From: Streptomyces cadmiisoli
GTDB lineage: Bacteria; Actinomycetota; Actinomycetes; Streptomycetales; Streptomycetaceae
Assembly: GCF_003261055.1 (NCBI RefSeq)
Contig: NZ_CP030073.1
Span: 186,001 to 250,000, forward strand
Direction of reading: 5' to 3'
Length of the DNA stretch: 64,000 nt
The first letter of the stretch is position 1, and every line of letters begins with the position of its first letter. This document shows, piece after piece, positions 8,933-18,665 of this stretch. The notes beneath the pieces were generated by a model, which did no database searches, was not told the origin of the DNA, and saw only the letters and a list, made by a program, of their open reading frames with translations. The position numbers and the translations under genes are program-made.

Positions 8933-9416
8933 CGAGTACGACGTCCCGGCACGTCAGCCGAACAGGGCGAAGAGGCCAGAGGAGAGCTGACCGGCTCCAC
9001 GCGTGACGAAAGGGCCACGACGGTGGAGGCTCGGCCCGTTCGCGTTTCCCTGGGGAGACCGGTCAGCCCGCTTTGAAAATCAGGCCGAGCAAGATCAGCG
9101 CGCCGACAAAGATGAAGATCCGCCACTCGCTGGCCTGCGGCATTCGGCCGCCGCCGGTACGACAACGGCTTCTGAAAACGTTCCGTGCCCCTCCATATGC
9201 TCCTCGCATCCACGAGGGAAGGCCCCGCGACCCAGACTTTCGGGCGATGCGGTGCGCGGCGGCAATGGCCGGGCAGGACCTCAGGCGGGCGCGGTCCTCC
9301 TGGTCTTGCAAGTGGAAGCACACGATCATGATGTGCCGCGCCCGTCCGGGTTCACCCGGCCACGCCCGCCTACTGACCAGGCGGCACGACTGTGCCAAGG
9401 GGTGTGGTGGGGAGGG

Positions 9417-9887
9417 TCACACCGCGAGAGCCGAGCATGCAGTCCTGTCGACCCAACGGTGCGAACCTATGGCGTTGTTGACGGAGCCGAAGTCTCTTTC
9501 TTCGAGCCAGTAGTCGTCGGTGAGATCCCGGACGAATCCCTCGGCACGGGTGAGACAGATGTGGAAATTGCTGTTGCCTCCCGTCCCCAGGAAGAACTTG
9601 ACCTCCGAGTAGTTGCCCTTGTTGACGACGGAGCTGGCGCTGTAGGCGTCGTTGTCCCGAAAAGAGCCGGAGCTGTCGCCCCAGTTCAGGTCGTTTCCCT
9701 CAGCCATGCCGAGATAGCCGTCACAGTTGACCTGCGAGTAGGCGGACATGTAACCGCTGACAGCGTTCTCGTAGTTGTCCCAGCAGGTCCCGGGGGTTTC
9801 GGCTGAAGCTGTGGGGCCGAAGCCGAGGACCGCGACCCCCGTCAGGGCTGCCACGGCGGCAGCCGAACCAAATGTGGACATGCGCAT
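9417..9887 (-). CDS. small secreted protein, four cysteines
   Basis: A 156-aa protein with a Sec signal peptide (MRMSTFGSAAAVAALTG, ending ASA near residue 29) and a mature part containing Cys residues in GTCWDN, VNCDGY, HICLTR and TACSAL, likely two disulfides. The GGAG ribosome binding site sits 6 nt before ATG 9887. Composition (YSEVKFFLG, NSNFHICL) is reminiscent of the small beta-rich extracellular proteins of Streptomyces. It is not obviously homologous to the I36-type trio at 46-52 kb. A lipoprotein gene lies 61 nt upstream on the same strand. Confidence 0.75.
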   Translation of the reverse strand: MRMSTFGSAAAVAALTGVAVLGFGPTASAETPGTCWDNYENAVSGYMSAYSQVNCDGYLGMAEGNDLNWGDSSGSFRDNDAYSASSVVNKGNYSEVKFFLGTGGNSNFHICLTRAEGFVRDLTDDYWLEERDFGSVNNAIGSHRWVDRTACSALAV

Positions 9888-9948
9888 GCTGATCTCCTCT
9901 GTCGCAGGTGTCTGCTTCCCGGCAGTCGAACGTCTGCCGGAGTCATGG

Positions 9949-10860
9949 TCAGGACAGGACGCCCTGGGCCTGCCGCAGGGCGTGCAGGCGCATCTTCCGG
10001 AAGGTGGACCACTGTTCGCTGTACGGCTTCAGCGTCCTGGCCCGGTACTCGCTCTCCAGGTCGCGGAGCACCTTGCCCAGGGAGGACTCCACAGTGCAGG
10101 TCGCCTCGGTGACGGCGAGCTTCCTGTCGAAGGCGTCGGCTTCGGCATCCGGCATCTCCTCGACGGCCGCCGCCCTCTTCTGCCGGAGATCGTCGGGGCT
10201 GTCGAAGGACCGTCCGGCTCTCGTCATGCAGTCGGCCCACCGACGGAGCGCTTTCGTGAAGCGTTCGTCCTGCTTGAGGGCCTGGACGTAGAGGGGGAGG
10301 GCGCTCTCCACGGTCCGGCGTGCGGTGTACCAGATCGCGGCATCGCCGTAGAGTTCGGCGCGTGCTTCGTTGGTACATCCCCCGCGTGGGGTTTCCACCT
10401 TGCCAAGGTTTCCGGGGAGTTTGACTGTCATCCTGTCCCGGTAGTCGCCGTCGAGAGCCCGGGTGTAGCCGACACGCCCTTCCTTGGGAAGTTCGTTTTG
10501 GTATATGACGGTCCGGTGGGAGGTTCTAATCTTTTCGCCACGTTCTTCGAACTCTCGACCATATCCGTACATCTTGGCCCACCGCACGGACTCGATGACG
10601 TAATTGCCCGATTTTCGCTCGTCAATGCTGGGCACTGGGAATTCCCAGTAGGGGAACCCCTTATCCCTCATGCATGTCTTGATGAGCTTCTGTTCGGCCC
10701 GCTCGATCTCGACAACTTCCTCGTTGGTCAAATCCCGCACCCTGGAGCCGGAGATGTCCTCCCACGGTCGCGGTTCATCAGCGCAACCTGCGAGCAGGAA
10801 GAGAATCGCCAGTGTGAGCGTGGCCGAATACTTCCGCCTCACCGATGTGCACCTTTCCAT
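9949..10860 (-). CDS. secreted lipoprotein, unknown function
   Basis: A 303-aa protein starting at 10860, with basic N-terminus RRKYSAT and lipobox LLAGC near residue 25. The mature region is charged, with scattered Cys in KTCMRDKGF, GGCTNEA, ADCMTRAG and EATCTVESS. This pattern is seen in a family of Streptomyces lipoproteins annotated only as hypothetical. No enzymatic motif. The small secreted gene at 9417-9887 lies 61 nt downstream on the same strand and may be cotranscribed. Confidence 0.78.
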   Translation of the reverse strand: MERCTSVRRKYSATLTLAILFLLAGCADEPRPWEDISGSRVRDLTNEEVVEIERAEQKLIKTCMRDKGFPYWEFPVPSIDERKSGNYVIESVRWAKMYGYGREFEERGEKIRTSHRTVIYQNELPKEGRVGYTRALDGDYRDRMTVKLPGNLGKVETPRGGCTNEARAELYGDAAIWYTARRTVESALPLYVQALKQDERFTKALRRWADCMTRAGRSFDSPDDLRQKRAAAVEEMPDAEADAFDRKLAVTEATCTVESSLGKVLRDLESEYRARTLKPYSEQWSTFRKMRLHALRQAQGVLS

Positions 10861-11577
10861 GTTCCGGCCAGAGGTCCATCTCTCCCGTGAACTGCTCAGA
10901 ACTACATGATCAACAGATGGCAACGGCACACCGAAACTGCCGTCAGCGATACCACTGATTCCGCGCCTGCCGCCTGCCGCTGGGCCGGCGTGGAAGCCGC
11001 CATGGCCGTGCCCGCGGTGGCCAGGGTGCCGACGGCATCCCGACTGCGGCGAAGAGCACTGACGAGTGCCTCTGTGAGAGCGCGCCTGCTGTCCCCTCCG
11101 ATGACGTGCGATGAACGGAACCGACCACACCGGCCGACCCGCAACGAGACTGCGGCTCCGGCGCGATGCCCGGCCACAGTTGACCCAGAAGTGGCATCAT
11201 CCCGGGACGTCCCAGGCGCTGACCTGCTGAAACACTGTCGGCCGAGTCACTACGGCGGGACGACCGCGAGTCTGCGCTGGCCGATCCTGCACGAAGGCGG
11301 GACCCCCATTCGCCATGGCGGCTGATGCAGAACGAGGCCGGGACACGGGGATCCGGGCAGAACCTGCGGCCTGAGCAAAATGACGCGCATGCGATCCCCC
11401 TTCTCTCGGCCTCCCCCATGGACCTTAAGGTCATCGTGGGCTTCGGACTTTGTCATCCGTGCGGGGAACCTGGTCAGTTGTGCACCACCGCAAGGTGACG
11501 CTAGGTCAGGTAGGTCTCTGCGTATGCCCGTCGAGCGGATGTCGGGAACCGTTCGACGTGAGACTCCTTCATTGAGT
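10861..11577. other. no convincing gene (717 nt)
   Basis: Several overlapping open frames exist on both strands, none with a recognisable family, start context or consistent codon bias. The minus frame with ALTEALVSALRRSRDAV (about 11000-11100) is the most coding-like but is not supported further. Confidence 0.4.
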
Positions 11578-11945
11578 TCAGTTTCGCCGCCCCCCAGGCG
11601 GCCACGCCTTCGCATTCGGCGATGATGTCCTGCACCACTGGTTCGCTCCGGAGCGGACAGGCCGGTGCAGGTCGGCGCTCCGTTTCGCGTCGCCGTCGGT
11701 GGCCTGAGCCTCGTGCAGCAGGCGGTCGTTGCGCAGCGCGCGGCAGGTCAGCTCACCGACGTGGCGATTGACCCAGCGGTGTCCGACGTGGGCGGTTCCG
11801 ACCGCGATGCGGAAGTGGATGAACAGGTGGGAATTGGCGGTCGCGGGCCAGCGCCGGCTGCGGTGGTCGAGGAAGCGGCCAGGCGCTCGCGGACGGAACC
11901 GGCGAGCAGGACCGGGCGGCCCTTAAGGCCAAGGCGCCCGGGCCT
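11578..11945 (-). pseudogene. tyrosine recombinase/integrase C-terminal remnant
   Basis: The minus strand reads FLDHRSRRWPATANSHLFIH, then FRIAVGTAHVGHRWVNRHVG and LTCRALRNDRLLHEAQATDG. This is the characteristic block of large Streptomyces integrases, also seen at 13585 and related to the recombinase at 26270. Upstream residues (LKGRPVLLAGSVRERLAA) are in another frame, so at least one frameshift is present. No catalytic tyrosine region remains. Confidence 0.6.
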
Positions 11946-11951
11946 TGACCA

Positions 11952-12013
11952 GCCAACTACCCACTGAGCACTCCAGTTGTCAGTGGCACTGGAGTACTCA
12001 GTGGGTAGTTGGC
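11952..12013 (-). terminator. very strong hairpin downstream of the MOSC gene
   Basis: Two 26-nt arms (11952-11977 and 11988-12013) pair with a single mismatch around a 10-nt loop. Read as minus-strand RNA the one mismatch becomes a G-U pair, so the stem is fully paired. It starts 6 nt after the MOSC stop codon, fitting a terminator for that gene. There is no U-tract, so another role (element end, structured RNA) is possible. Confidence 0.6.
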
Positions 12014-12018
12014 GACAT

Positions 12019-12702
12019 TCAGTCGAGCCAGCGGGCCTTGTCCCCGATACGGACATGTCCGGGTTTCTCGATCGCCGCGTACACCCCGAGGGCGTTGTCG
12101 AGCTCACGGGCGACCCAGCGCAGCACGGCGCGGTCATGCGGGACAGTCGGAGTTTCCCTGGTGATCATCACGCAGCGGTCGCACGCCTCTGTGATGCGCA
12201 ACCGCAGCGTGCCGATGACCATCCGGCGGCCGATCCAATCGTGCTCGGGGTACCCGGTCGAGTGGTCGCCGGGCTCGTCGTCGAGCACCAGGTTGGGGCG
12301 GAACCGGCTGGCGTCCATCGCACTGTCCGGCAGCGCCGAACCGAGGCTGCGCAGCGCCGTTGTTGTCAATACATGGAGCGCGGCGTCAGGCCGGTGCGGC
12401 TGGTGCTCGACCAGCGTGACCTCGGCCTGTACCGCCGCACTGAGCCGACTGGCAGCGTCAGGCGCATCGGAACGGAACCGCTGGCCGTCCGGCAGGACCA
12501 GCTCGGCCACGCCCGGCCCAAGGGTGACCGCCCGCAAGCCCATGAGCGCCGGAACAGCACCGGCCCAGGTGACCTCTTCCCGCTCATCGCGAACGGCGAT
12601 GCCCCGGTCACCCTCGATCCCGAACACACCGACCGAGGCAGCGGTCAGTTGCTCACCGCCCACCGACTTCACCGGATACCGCCACAGTTGGTCGACCCGC
12701 AT
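12019..12702 (-). CDS. MOSC domain protein
   Basis: A 227-aa cytoplasmic protein. It begins MRVDQLWRYPVKSVGGEQL, the MOSC N-terminal beta-barrel signature (YPVKS), and continues with FGIEGDRGIAVRDE (GDR motif). The C-terminal MOSC core includes ACDRCVMITRETPTV, with Cys that in family members carries sulfur or contacts the molybdenum cofactor. Such proteins take part in molybdenum-cofactor sulfuration or N-hydroxylated compound reduction (family knowledge). It stands alone, followed by the hairpin at 11952-12013. Confidence 0.9.
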   Translation of the reverse strand: MRVDQLWRYPVKSVGGEQLTAASVGVFGIEGDRGIAVRDEREEVTWAGAVPALMGLRAVTLGPGVAELVLPDGQRFRSDAPDAASRLSAAVQAEVTLVEHQPHRPDAALHVLTTTALRSLGSALPDSAMDASRFRPNLVLDDEPGDHSTGYPEHDWIGRRMVIGTLRLRITEACDRCVMITRETPTVPHDRAVLRWVARELDNALGVYAAIEKPGHVRIGDKARWLD

Positions 12703-13034
12703 CCATCGCCCCCTTCATCCCAGCGGTCCGGCGACCGCAGTCGACGGCTGCCCAGGCAAGCACAGCGACGATCGCCGTACTGGGGGTCACGCCGTCGTTC
12801 CATGGCCGCCTGGCGGTGGCCTCTACCGCGTGGAGTACCAAAGCAGCGTGGGCAAGTGCCAGCCGCCGCCTCTGACTACGGCACGCCACTCACTCCGTGT
12901 TCAAACTCCCGGTGCGCTGTGGCGCGCCCCGAAGTAGTGAACATCGAACATCAGCTGCCCGTTCTCGCGAACGAAGCCAGATTCACGGAAGCCGAAGTCC
13001 CTTCAGTGTGAACTCACCGGTCCCCCAATTTGCT
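12703..13034. other. 332-nt gap with a short coding-like fragment
   Basis: The minus frame ending TGA at 12902-12904 reads DFGFRESGFVRENGQLMFDV and then HYFGARHSAPGV. It looks like the tail of a decayed gene (about 12902-13010). Nothing else was recognised. Confidence 0.3.
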
Positions 13035-13541
13035 TCAGGTCAGTGGATCCGTGGGTTCGGGTGCAACACGAGGATCCTGAGTGAGCCGAAGAGCTTCGGC
13101 CAGAACTTCGGCGTCGACCTGTGCCGGTGTCCTGTCCCCGTATTCAAGGATGTCGTACTCGTCGTCCAGGTTGGCAAGTCGTTCGACCAAGGGCAGTTCG
13201 TGCCCGAAGCGCTGATGGATCCGGAAGGCCAGCTCGCGTGGTTTCAGCTCGCCGGCCAGCGTCCGGGCGGCAAGCGCTCGTGCGGCGGCTTCCTGTCCGG
13301 CGACGCTGCCCACTGGATGGAAGGTGAGGCCCAATTCGTCAAGTGCTGGGGGAAGGAGATCGGGGACGTCGTAATCCGCCTCCGCGCGCGTGCACGCGGC
13401 CAGCATCCGCAAGGCGGGACTGTCGAGGCCGGCGACGAGCGCATCACAAGCGCCAGCGACTACATCGGCTGCACGGATCTCGCCCATGCTCCAGAGAATG
13501 GCACGGTCCTCAAGCTCGCGAGCTACTGATTCGGACGTCAT
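13035..13541 (-). CDS. conserved hypothetical protein, helical
   Basis: A 168-aa soluble, Ala/Leu/Glu-rich protein starting MTSESVARELEDRAILWSMG. It has no signal peptide or membrane segment. An N-terminal helical domain (ADVVAGACDALVAGLDSPAL) is followed by a charged C-terminal part (RFGHELPLVERLANLDDEYD). It looks like an intact standalone gene of a type common in Streptomyces; function unknown. Confidence 0.7.
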   Translation of the reverse strand: MTSESVARELEDRAILWSMGEIRAADVVAGACDALVAGLDSPALRMLAACTRAEADYDVPDLLPPALDELGLTFHPVGSVAGQEAAARALAARTLAGELKPRELAFRIHQRFGHELPLVERLANLDDEYDILEYGDRTPAQVDAEVLAEALRLTQDPRVAPEPTDPLT

Positions 13542-13584
13542 CTGTCCATGATCTCGTCACCGGGTTGAGCAAAGCGAGCCGGTT

Positions 13585-14110
13585 TCACTGCGATACTCGC
13601 TCGGCAGCCTCTCCCAGCAACGCGCGTGCTGAGTCCGCGTAGCGGATCGCGGTCTTCACATCGATGCCGAAGGCGAGGACGAGGGGGAGTGGGTCGGCCC
13701 GTGCGTGAGGGCTTCTTCGAGTTGGCGGTCGACGCGGAGCCGTTGGGGAGTGGCGGCGGGGTTGCGGGTGGCTCGGGTGGTCCAGAGCTTGGCAGCCGGG
13801 CCGAGTTCGACGGCGGTCTTCTGGGTGATCAGCAGGCGTAGATTGGCTGTGTTCGGCCAGCGGTTGCAGGGTAGTCGAGCCAGCCCTGCACGGCACGGCG
13901 TGTGAGATCGTCGAGAGGGCGGACGTCGCCGCCGACAGTGATGCGCCGGTTGCCCCAGGTCCAGGTCGTCCAGCCGCATCGTCCGGATCACCTTCGGTGG
14001 TGCTGTGTGGACGGCGGCCAGGGCGATGATGAGCCGGATGTCCGGAGTACTCGCTGTGACGATTGCCTCGTCGGTGGCGTCTGGGTCGCGCAGGGGCGCA
14101 GGCCGTCGGG
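13585..14110 (-). pseudogene. tyrosine recombinase/integrase remnant, frameshifted
   Basis: Pieces in different minus frames assemble into one integrase C-terminal region: TPDIRLIIALAAVHTAPPKV, RTMRLDDLDLG, WPNTANLRLLITQKTAVELG, QRLRVDRQLEEALTHG, and finally VLAFGIDVKTAIRYADSARA ending at 13585. At least two frameshifts separate them. It is the same family as the remnant at 11578-11945, and more distantly the intact protein at 26270-27907. Confidence 0.65.
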
Positions 14111-14283
14111 CGGGTTGGGGAGCTGGCGGGCGTACCGGCCGAGTATCGCTCCGTCAGCCGCTCACCCGGTCCGACGTCGACTTGATTCACGAGTTGGCGC
14201 GCCTGTGTTCCTCGACTCCGGGTCGCGGGGGATCGCTTGGCCATCGCCTGTTCAGGCATCGAATCGCAGGACGGAATCCGGGT

Positions 14284-15510
14284 ATGCCACGATCTGCTGC
14301 CGTGACAGATGAAGACCCTCTCACCGGCCTGGACGATGTGCCCTGGGCCCAGCTGCAACATTCCTACGGCATGGCCGACGACGTCCCCGGACACCTCCGG
14401 GCGATGCAGGCGGGGGTTTGGGAGGGCCGGTTCCCGCCGAGCGCGCAGCTCGCGAACCATATCGTGCACCAGGGCACGCGATCGCAGGCTGCGGTGTATA
14501 CCGTTCCGTTCCTCGTGCGGATGGCACTCGACCCGAGATTGGTCAACAGGCATCGGTTCGTCCGTCTGCTCGTCGACATCGGGATCGGGCTGGACAACAA
14601 CTACCTGCCGAACGGCTACGACCCTCGGGATGACCGGGCTTCCCTGGCGAATCTACGCGGCGAAGCCGACGACTGGGCTCAGTGGATCGGCGAAGCGCCG
14701 GACGATGAACAGCGCAAAGAGCGCGAGGGGAGCTGGGCGCAAGCGCTCATCAACGCTGAAGCGGTGGTGCGTTGCTATGACGCCGTCCGGGAAGCAGTCC
14801 CCGCACTCGCCGTCCTGCTGACCTCGGACAGCCCTGAACTGCGGTCCCAGACAGCGAACTTGCTGGCATGGTTCCCCGAGTCTGCGGCAACGTCGATTCC
14901 GCTCTTGAAGGCGTTCATAGCCGATGAAAGCTCGCCCGGCGCGGCAGCGACGGGAGTGGTCGCCCTCGGTCTGCTCGGCGAGCCCGCGACCGTCCCGTTT
15001 ATCCGGCGCTACCTGGAAAGCCCGATCGTCGAGCTGCGCTGGGCCTCCGCCTTCGCGTTGACGCGGTTCGGCACCGCCAGCCCGGCCGTCGTCGACGTGC
15101 TGACGCAGGTCATCGCCCAGCCACCCGAGAAGACCGAGACCATGCCGTTCCTGAGCGGCTCCTACAGCGGCCTCGCGGCGATGGCCCTGGCCGAAACATC
15201 CGAAGCCACGACGCTCCGGGCGGTCGATGCCATGCTGGTCAGCGTGGCTGACGGTACAGGCGTCGGAGGGTTCTACGACAGGTACTACACCGCGCATACG
15301 CTGTTCACGCTGGTTTTCCCGGGTAACCCCGGCGAACCGCAGTCCTTCGGCGACCTGAGCAACGTGCAGCAGCATGTAGTGCGCTTCCTCGCCGACCAGG
15401 ACGAGGCCGCCTGGCCATCGGGTGCAGTGGACGCTCTCCGTCGCTGGAAGGTGCCGACCAGGCACTCCCATCTTCGCGTGTACGCCGGGTTTGTCCAGGC
15501 TGGCCAATAG
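14284..15510 (+). CDS. HEAT-repeat protein
   Basis: A 408-aa soluble protein starting at ATG 14284; GTG 14302 is an alternative, and neither has a strong ribosome binding site. The middle section carries HEAT/PBS-lyase-type repeats: AVLLTSDSPELRSQTANLLA, KAFIADESSPGAAATGVVAL, and RRYLESPIVELRWASAFALT. These are helical pairs with Pro/Asp turns. HEAT proteins act as scaffolds or binding surfaces; no enzymatic motif is seen. It diverges from the integrase remnant and is otherwise isolated. Confidence 0.8.
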   Translation: MPRSAAVTDEDPLTGLDDVPWAQLQHSYGMADDVPGHLRAMQAGVWEGRFPPSAQLANHIVHQGTRSQAAVYTVPFLVRMALDPRLVNRHRFVRLLVDIGIGLDNNYLPNGYDPRDDRASLANLRGEADDWAQWIGEAPDDEQRKEREGSWAQALINAEAVVRCYDAVREAVPALAVLLTSDSPELRSQTANLLAWFPESAATSIPLLKAFIADESSPGAAATGVVALGLLGEPATVPFIRRYLESPIVELRWASAFALTRFGTASPAVVDVLTQVIAQPPEKTETMPFLSGSYSGLAAMALAETSEATTLRAVDAMLVSVADGTGVGGFYDRYYTAHTLFTLVFPGNPGEPQSFGDLSNVQQHVVRFLADQDEAAWPSGAVDALRRWKVPTRHSHLRVYAGFVQAGQ

Positions 15511-15633
15511 GCCGGCACCCGACGCCTCGCCATGCTCGCGCCGGCCTGCCTCGCCGCCGCCAGACGCAGTCACCACAAGCTACGAGTCACCATCGAGGCC
15601 ATCGCCTGATGGCGAAGTGCGGCTGTAGTACCA

Positions 15634-16616
15634 GGGTCTGTCCCTCCGATCATGAACGGATCCAGATGACGACGGCCGTGGAAGTCACGGTGCCCAGAAC
15701 ACACATCCTCGCTTGTCATAACGGGTCGCCCAGCTCGGAAGCCCCTGAGCTTGTTACTTCCCCGCTCGATGACGTTACGCCTCTTGTACCGCTCCTTGTC
15801 GAAGCCGGGAGGCCGGCCGCCGTGCGAGCCACGCATGACGCGGTTGGCCGCATGGTCGACCTTCTCTGGAATCACGTACTGGATACCTCGTTTGCGCAGG
15901 TAGGCCGGCGTAAAGCGGTTGCTGTAGGCCTTATCGGCACTGCCGCCGTCCGGGCAGGTACGAGGCCTGCCGGCACCGGTACGCGGGAGACCGATCTTCT
16001 CCATGACCAGCTCGAGCTGGGTACAGTCCGCCCGCTGCCCGGTCGTAGCCACCAGGGACAGCGGGCGGCACCGGCCCTCGGCGCTCAGGTGGAACCTGGT
16101 GGTGAACCCGCCGCGCGCGAGCGACCCAATCCTTCGTGTGCAGCACCACATCCTCCAGGTGGTCGAGCAGGCCTGTCCACGCCGGATCGATCTGGTGTCC
16201 CGTCGCCATCGCCCCTTTCGAGGCGGCCAGCGACGGAGCCTTGTGGGGCGCCGGAGGCGTGCTGATGGGCGCGCATCACCGTGGAGTCGACCGAGACGTC
16301 CCAGTCGATGGATCCCTCCACGTCTGAGACGGCCTGGACTTGCTGCAGGATTCGCTCAGACGTACCGTCCGCCGACCACTGCACATGCTTCTTGCGCACG
16401 GCCTTCCACGAGCCGAACCTCTCGGGCAGGTCAACGCCACTGCACCCCGGTCCGCACCCGATACGGAACGCCGTAGATGACCTGCCGATGATCCCGCCAC
16501 CTGCCACAACGCCCGTTGCTCACCGGCAGAAGCGGCTTCACACAGGCCCACTGCTCATCCGTCAGATCAGCGCGACCAGTCATACCAAGCTAACGAGGCG
16601 CATGATCGGACAGGCA
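15634..16616 (-). mobile_element. degenerate IS5-family element
   Basis: Imperfect terminal repeats share CTGTCC followed by GATCATG (left end about 15634-15653, right end complementary at about 16601-16616). The minus strand carries a decayed transposase in at least three frames. The N-terminal frame has ERFGSWKAVRKKHVQWSADG and DWDVSVDSTVMRAHQHASG (catalytic Asp region). The C-terminal frame has EKIGLPRTGAGRPRTCPDGG, RGIQYVIPEKVDHAANR and ERYKRRNVIERGSNKLRGF (Glu region). Multiple frameshifts make it inactive. Confidence 0.8.
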
Positions 16617-16639
16617 TGGCGGCTCTGTTGCGTCAAGGG

Positions 16640-16969
16640 CTACGGCAGCTCGCGGCGCACCAATGCACGCGTGAACGGTTCACCGGTCCTTCGCGCGTAT
16701 GCCATCCGCTCGCGCACCTCCCTCAGTGTGCGCGGACGATAGCCAGAGCCGCCACAGCAGCTCTTGTGGAAGCGGACACCGGCATTCAAAAGTACCGACA
16801 GGGTCCGCCAGGCAGCAGCGTCGCGCCGCCGTGGCGTTGCGAAGGCGGAGCCCACATGGATCAGCGGCTCGGTGCAGCGTGGACAGAGCCGGTCGTGGTC
16901 ACCGAGGTAGGGCTGCTTGTAGGAGGCCCGACAGGGCAGGCAGACATACGAGGTTTTCGCGTGGCCCAT
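16640..16969 (-). CDS. small zinc-ribbon-like conserved protein
   Basis: A 109-aa basic protein starting MGHAKTSYVCLPCRASYKQP at 16969. CLPC and CPRC pairs about 20 residues apart would form a zinc ribbon, followed by RRRDAAAWRTLSVLLNAGV, KSCCGGSGYRPRTLREV and a basic tail. This protein type recurs in Streptomyces as a hypothetical; function unknown. The zinc ribbon suggests nucleic-acid or protein binding (inference). Confidence 0.7.
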   Translation of the reverse strand: MGHAKTSYVCLPCRASYKQPYLGDHDRLCPRCTEPLIHVGSAFATPRRRDAAAWRTLSVLLNAGVRFHKSCCGGSGYRPRTLREVRERMAYARRTGEPFTRALVRRELP

Positions 16970-17294
16970 GCTGGCCAGAGTACGGCCCGTCCGGGATGAA
17001 CTCGACCAGGTTTCTGTGGCATTCAGCAAGATCGAAGGGACAGACCCTGGCGCGAGCACTCGCGTTCAGGTTCCCATCATCAGCGGAGTAGGGAACCTTC
17101 GTGGCTCCCGTTTCGAGGACGCCTGCCAGGTCATCGGTGACCAGAGCATCGAGCGTCATGCGGAGATCCTCCGGGACCGGGTCGTCCACCGTCGCCCGAA
17201 CCAATTTTCCCCGTCCCGGCGTCCATCGTGACGGTGATCCGCTCTCTCGTCCATGCCAGGTGCCCATGGTCGCGGCTGCGGCCGGCCCCACCAC
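16899..17294 (-). CDS. possible hypothetical protein overlapping the zinc-ribbon gene
   Basis: The frame 17294-16899 contains GKLVRATVDDPVPEDLRMTL and DALVTDDLAGVLETGATKVP, which look coding. Its C-terminal 25 codons overlap the start of the gene at 16969 in another frame, which argues for a shifted or decayed gene. Function unknown; low confidence. Confidence 0.25.
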   Translation of the reverse strand: MVGPAAAATMGTWHGRESGSPSRWTPGRGKLVRATVDDPVPEDLRMTLDALVTDDLAGVLETGATKVPYSADDGNLNASARARVCPFDLAECHRNLVEFIPDGPYSGQHGPRENLVCLPALSGLLQAALPR

Positions 17295-17777
17295 GAACGC
17301 GCCCAGGGGCCTTGTGCCCCTATCGTGACTACGGTCGGCAGTCCGTGGTCGGCGGTCCGGTCAGGGCACAGGGATACCTTCGAGCCAGGTCGGAAGCACA
17401 AGTTCTCACCCGGGAGTTCGACCACCTCTCCTGTCAACTGGGACCCAGGACAGCGGAACTACCGAGCCAGCGAAGCCAACGGCGCCGGTACCGCACGACT
17501 GACTCGGGAAGGCGAAGCGCCGGCCACGCCTTGCGCGTCCTCCCCCAGTCCACCGCGATCGCAACCGGCCCCGATCGCGCTCGGCGCGGTGCCACCTGCC
17601 GGCTGGCCACCGTCGCCGCGCCTTCGAACGATCGGTGCCTGCCCGTACCGCCCTGCGCGACAGCCGTGGTTGGCGCCCTCTCGGGCGGCTACGTCCCCGC
17701 CGGCCGACCGCTGGCGTCGGCCGCGGACGATGCCCGAGTCGGCCGCGGACGATGCCCGAAGTCAGCGTTCGACGGCG
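17295..17777. other. no convincing gene (483 nt)
   Basis: Long plus-strand frames cross this stretch but have random-looking Pro/Arg-rich translations. A short direct repeat (GTCGGCCGCGGACGATGCCC twice, near 17716-17758) is the only feature noticed. Confidence 0.4.
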
Positions 17778-18152
17778 CTACTCCAGCAGTCCTGCAGCAT
17801 CCCGGTGGGCCACACCGGCCGGGGGGACAGTGCCGCGCGGGAAAGCCTCCTTGCAGACCGCCACCAGGTCCACCACCAGCGTGCCGTCGTCCGCGTCAAG
17901 GCCGGCGACGTGCAGATCCGGCCCATCGGCGCGGAGCACCCGCGAAGACGAGGCCGCGAGGCGGGCCGGGCGCCGGTGGTTGTGGTGCACAAAGGTTCCC
18001 GTCGCCACCCCACCCGAAGAATCCAGACAGGCTCTCCACCAGGAATCCGCGCAGGAGCCTGGTCGCAGGTTCGACAGGCGGAAAGTGCAGGGTCGCAGAC
18101 GCCGATCACCTCTCACTCGTAGCCGAGATCCTCCTCGGAGTGCAGGCGCCAC
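17778..18152 (-). CDS. hypothetical protein or fragment
   Basis: The last ~60 codons (LHVAGLDADDGTLVVDLVAV, KEAFPRGTVPPAGVAHRDAA) have strong coding-type third-position GC and end at 17778. The upstream part is less convincing and overlaps the next gene, so the true start is unclear and it may be a fragment. No family recognised. Confidence 0.35.
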   Translation of the reverse strand: MAPALRGGSRLRVRGDRRLRPCTFRLSNLRPGSCADSWWRACLDSSGGVATGTFVHHNHRRPARLAASSSRVLRADGPDLHVAGLDADDGTLVVDLVAVCKEAFPRGTVPPAGVAHRDAAGLLE

Positions 18153-18385
18153 CCGTCGTACTGCTTGACCAGGACGAAGGCAGTGCGCTTAAAAACGTCG
18201 TAGTACCCGGAATACGGGTCGTGGCCACATGTAAACCAGAGCGCCTCGACCCGCGCCGTGTCCGAGGCCTCGCGGACGACGGTCACCTCTTCCAGCCTGG
18301 AGACAGCCCCGAATCCATCGGCTTTGTCACGGTCGTGCGCTCTGGCGTACTCGGCGCAAAAGTCAGCAGGGCTCTCGTAGAGCAT
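18113..18385 (-). CDS. small hypothetical protein
   Basis: About 90 residues from MLYESPADFCAEYARAHDRD (18385); an upstream ATG at 18436 is possible. It contains EEVTVVREASDTARVEALWF and ends KQYDGWRLHSEEDLGYE, a mixed alpha/beta pattern like the tail of NTF2-like or Imm-type small proteins. It has no signal or membrane segment. Function unknown. Confidence 0.5.
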   Translation of the reverse strand: MLYESPADFCAEYARAHDRDKADGFGAVSRLEEVTVVREASDTARVEALWFTCGHDPYSGYYDVFKRTAFVLVKQYDGWRLHSEEDLGYE

Positions 18386-18665
18386 CTGAACCTCTTGGAT
18401 GCAGGTTGCGGCCGGTCCGTATGAACATGATGACACCGCCGTCTCTCACAACAGCCGTACCCGCCCGGCTCGAATCACGCCTCCCACCCGGGTTCCAGGG
18501 CGCTTCCCGCGCGGGTGCAAGGGCGTTGGGAACCACAGCCTGCAAGGCCCTGTCCCTCATGACCCACCTTTTTGGGGTCTTCTGTGAACACCCGGCGGCC
18601 CACTGGCCGATCGCACACCCCGACGAGCTGTCGACCAGCACCGTGTCAAGCGGCTGGCGACAGAT

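Noticed and set aside
17228..18424. A long plus-strand frame of ~398 codons
   Set aside because: Pro/Arg/Gly-rich random translation, antisense to more coding-like minus frames, no start context and no recognisable domain.
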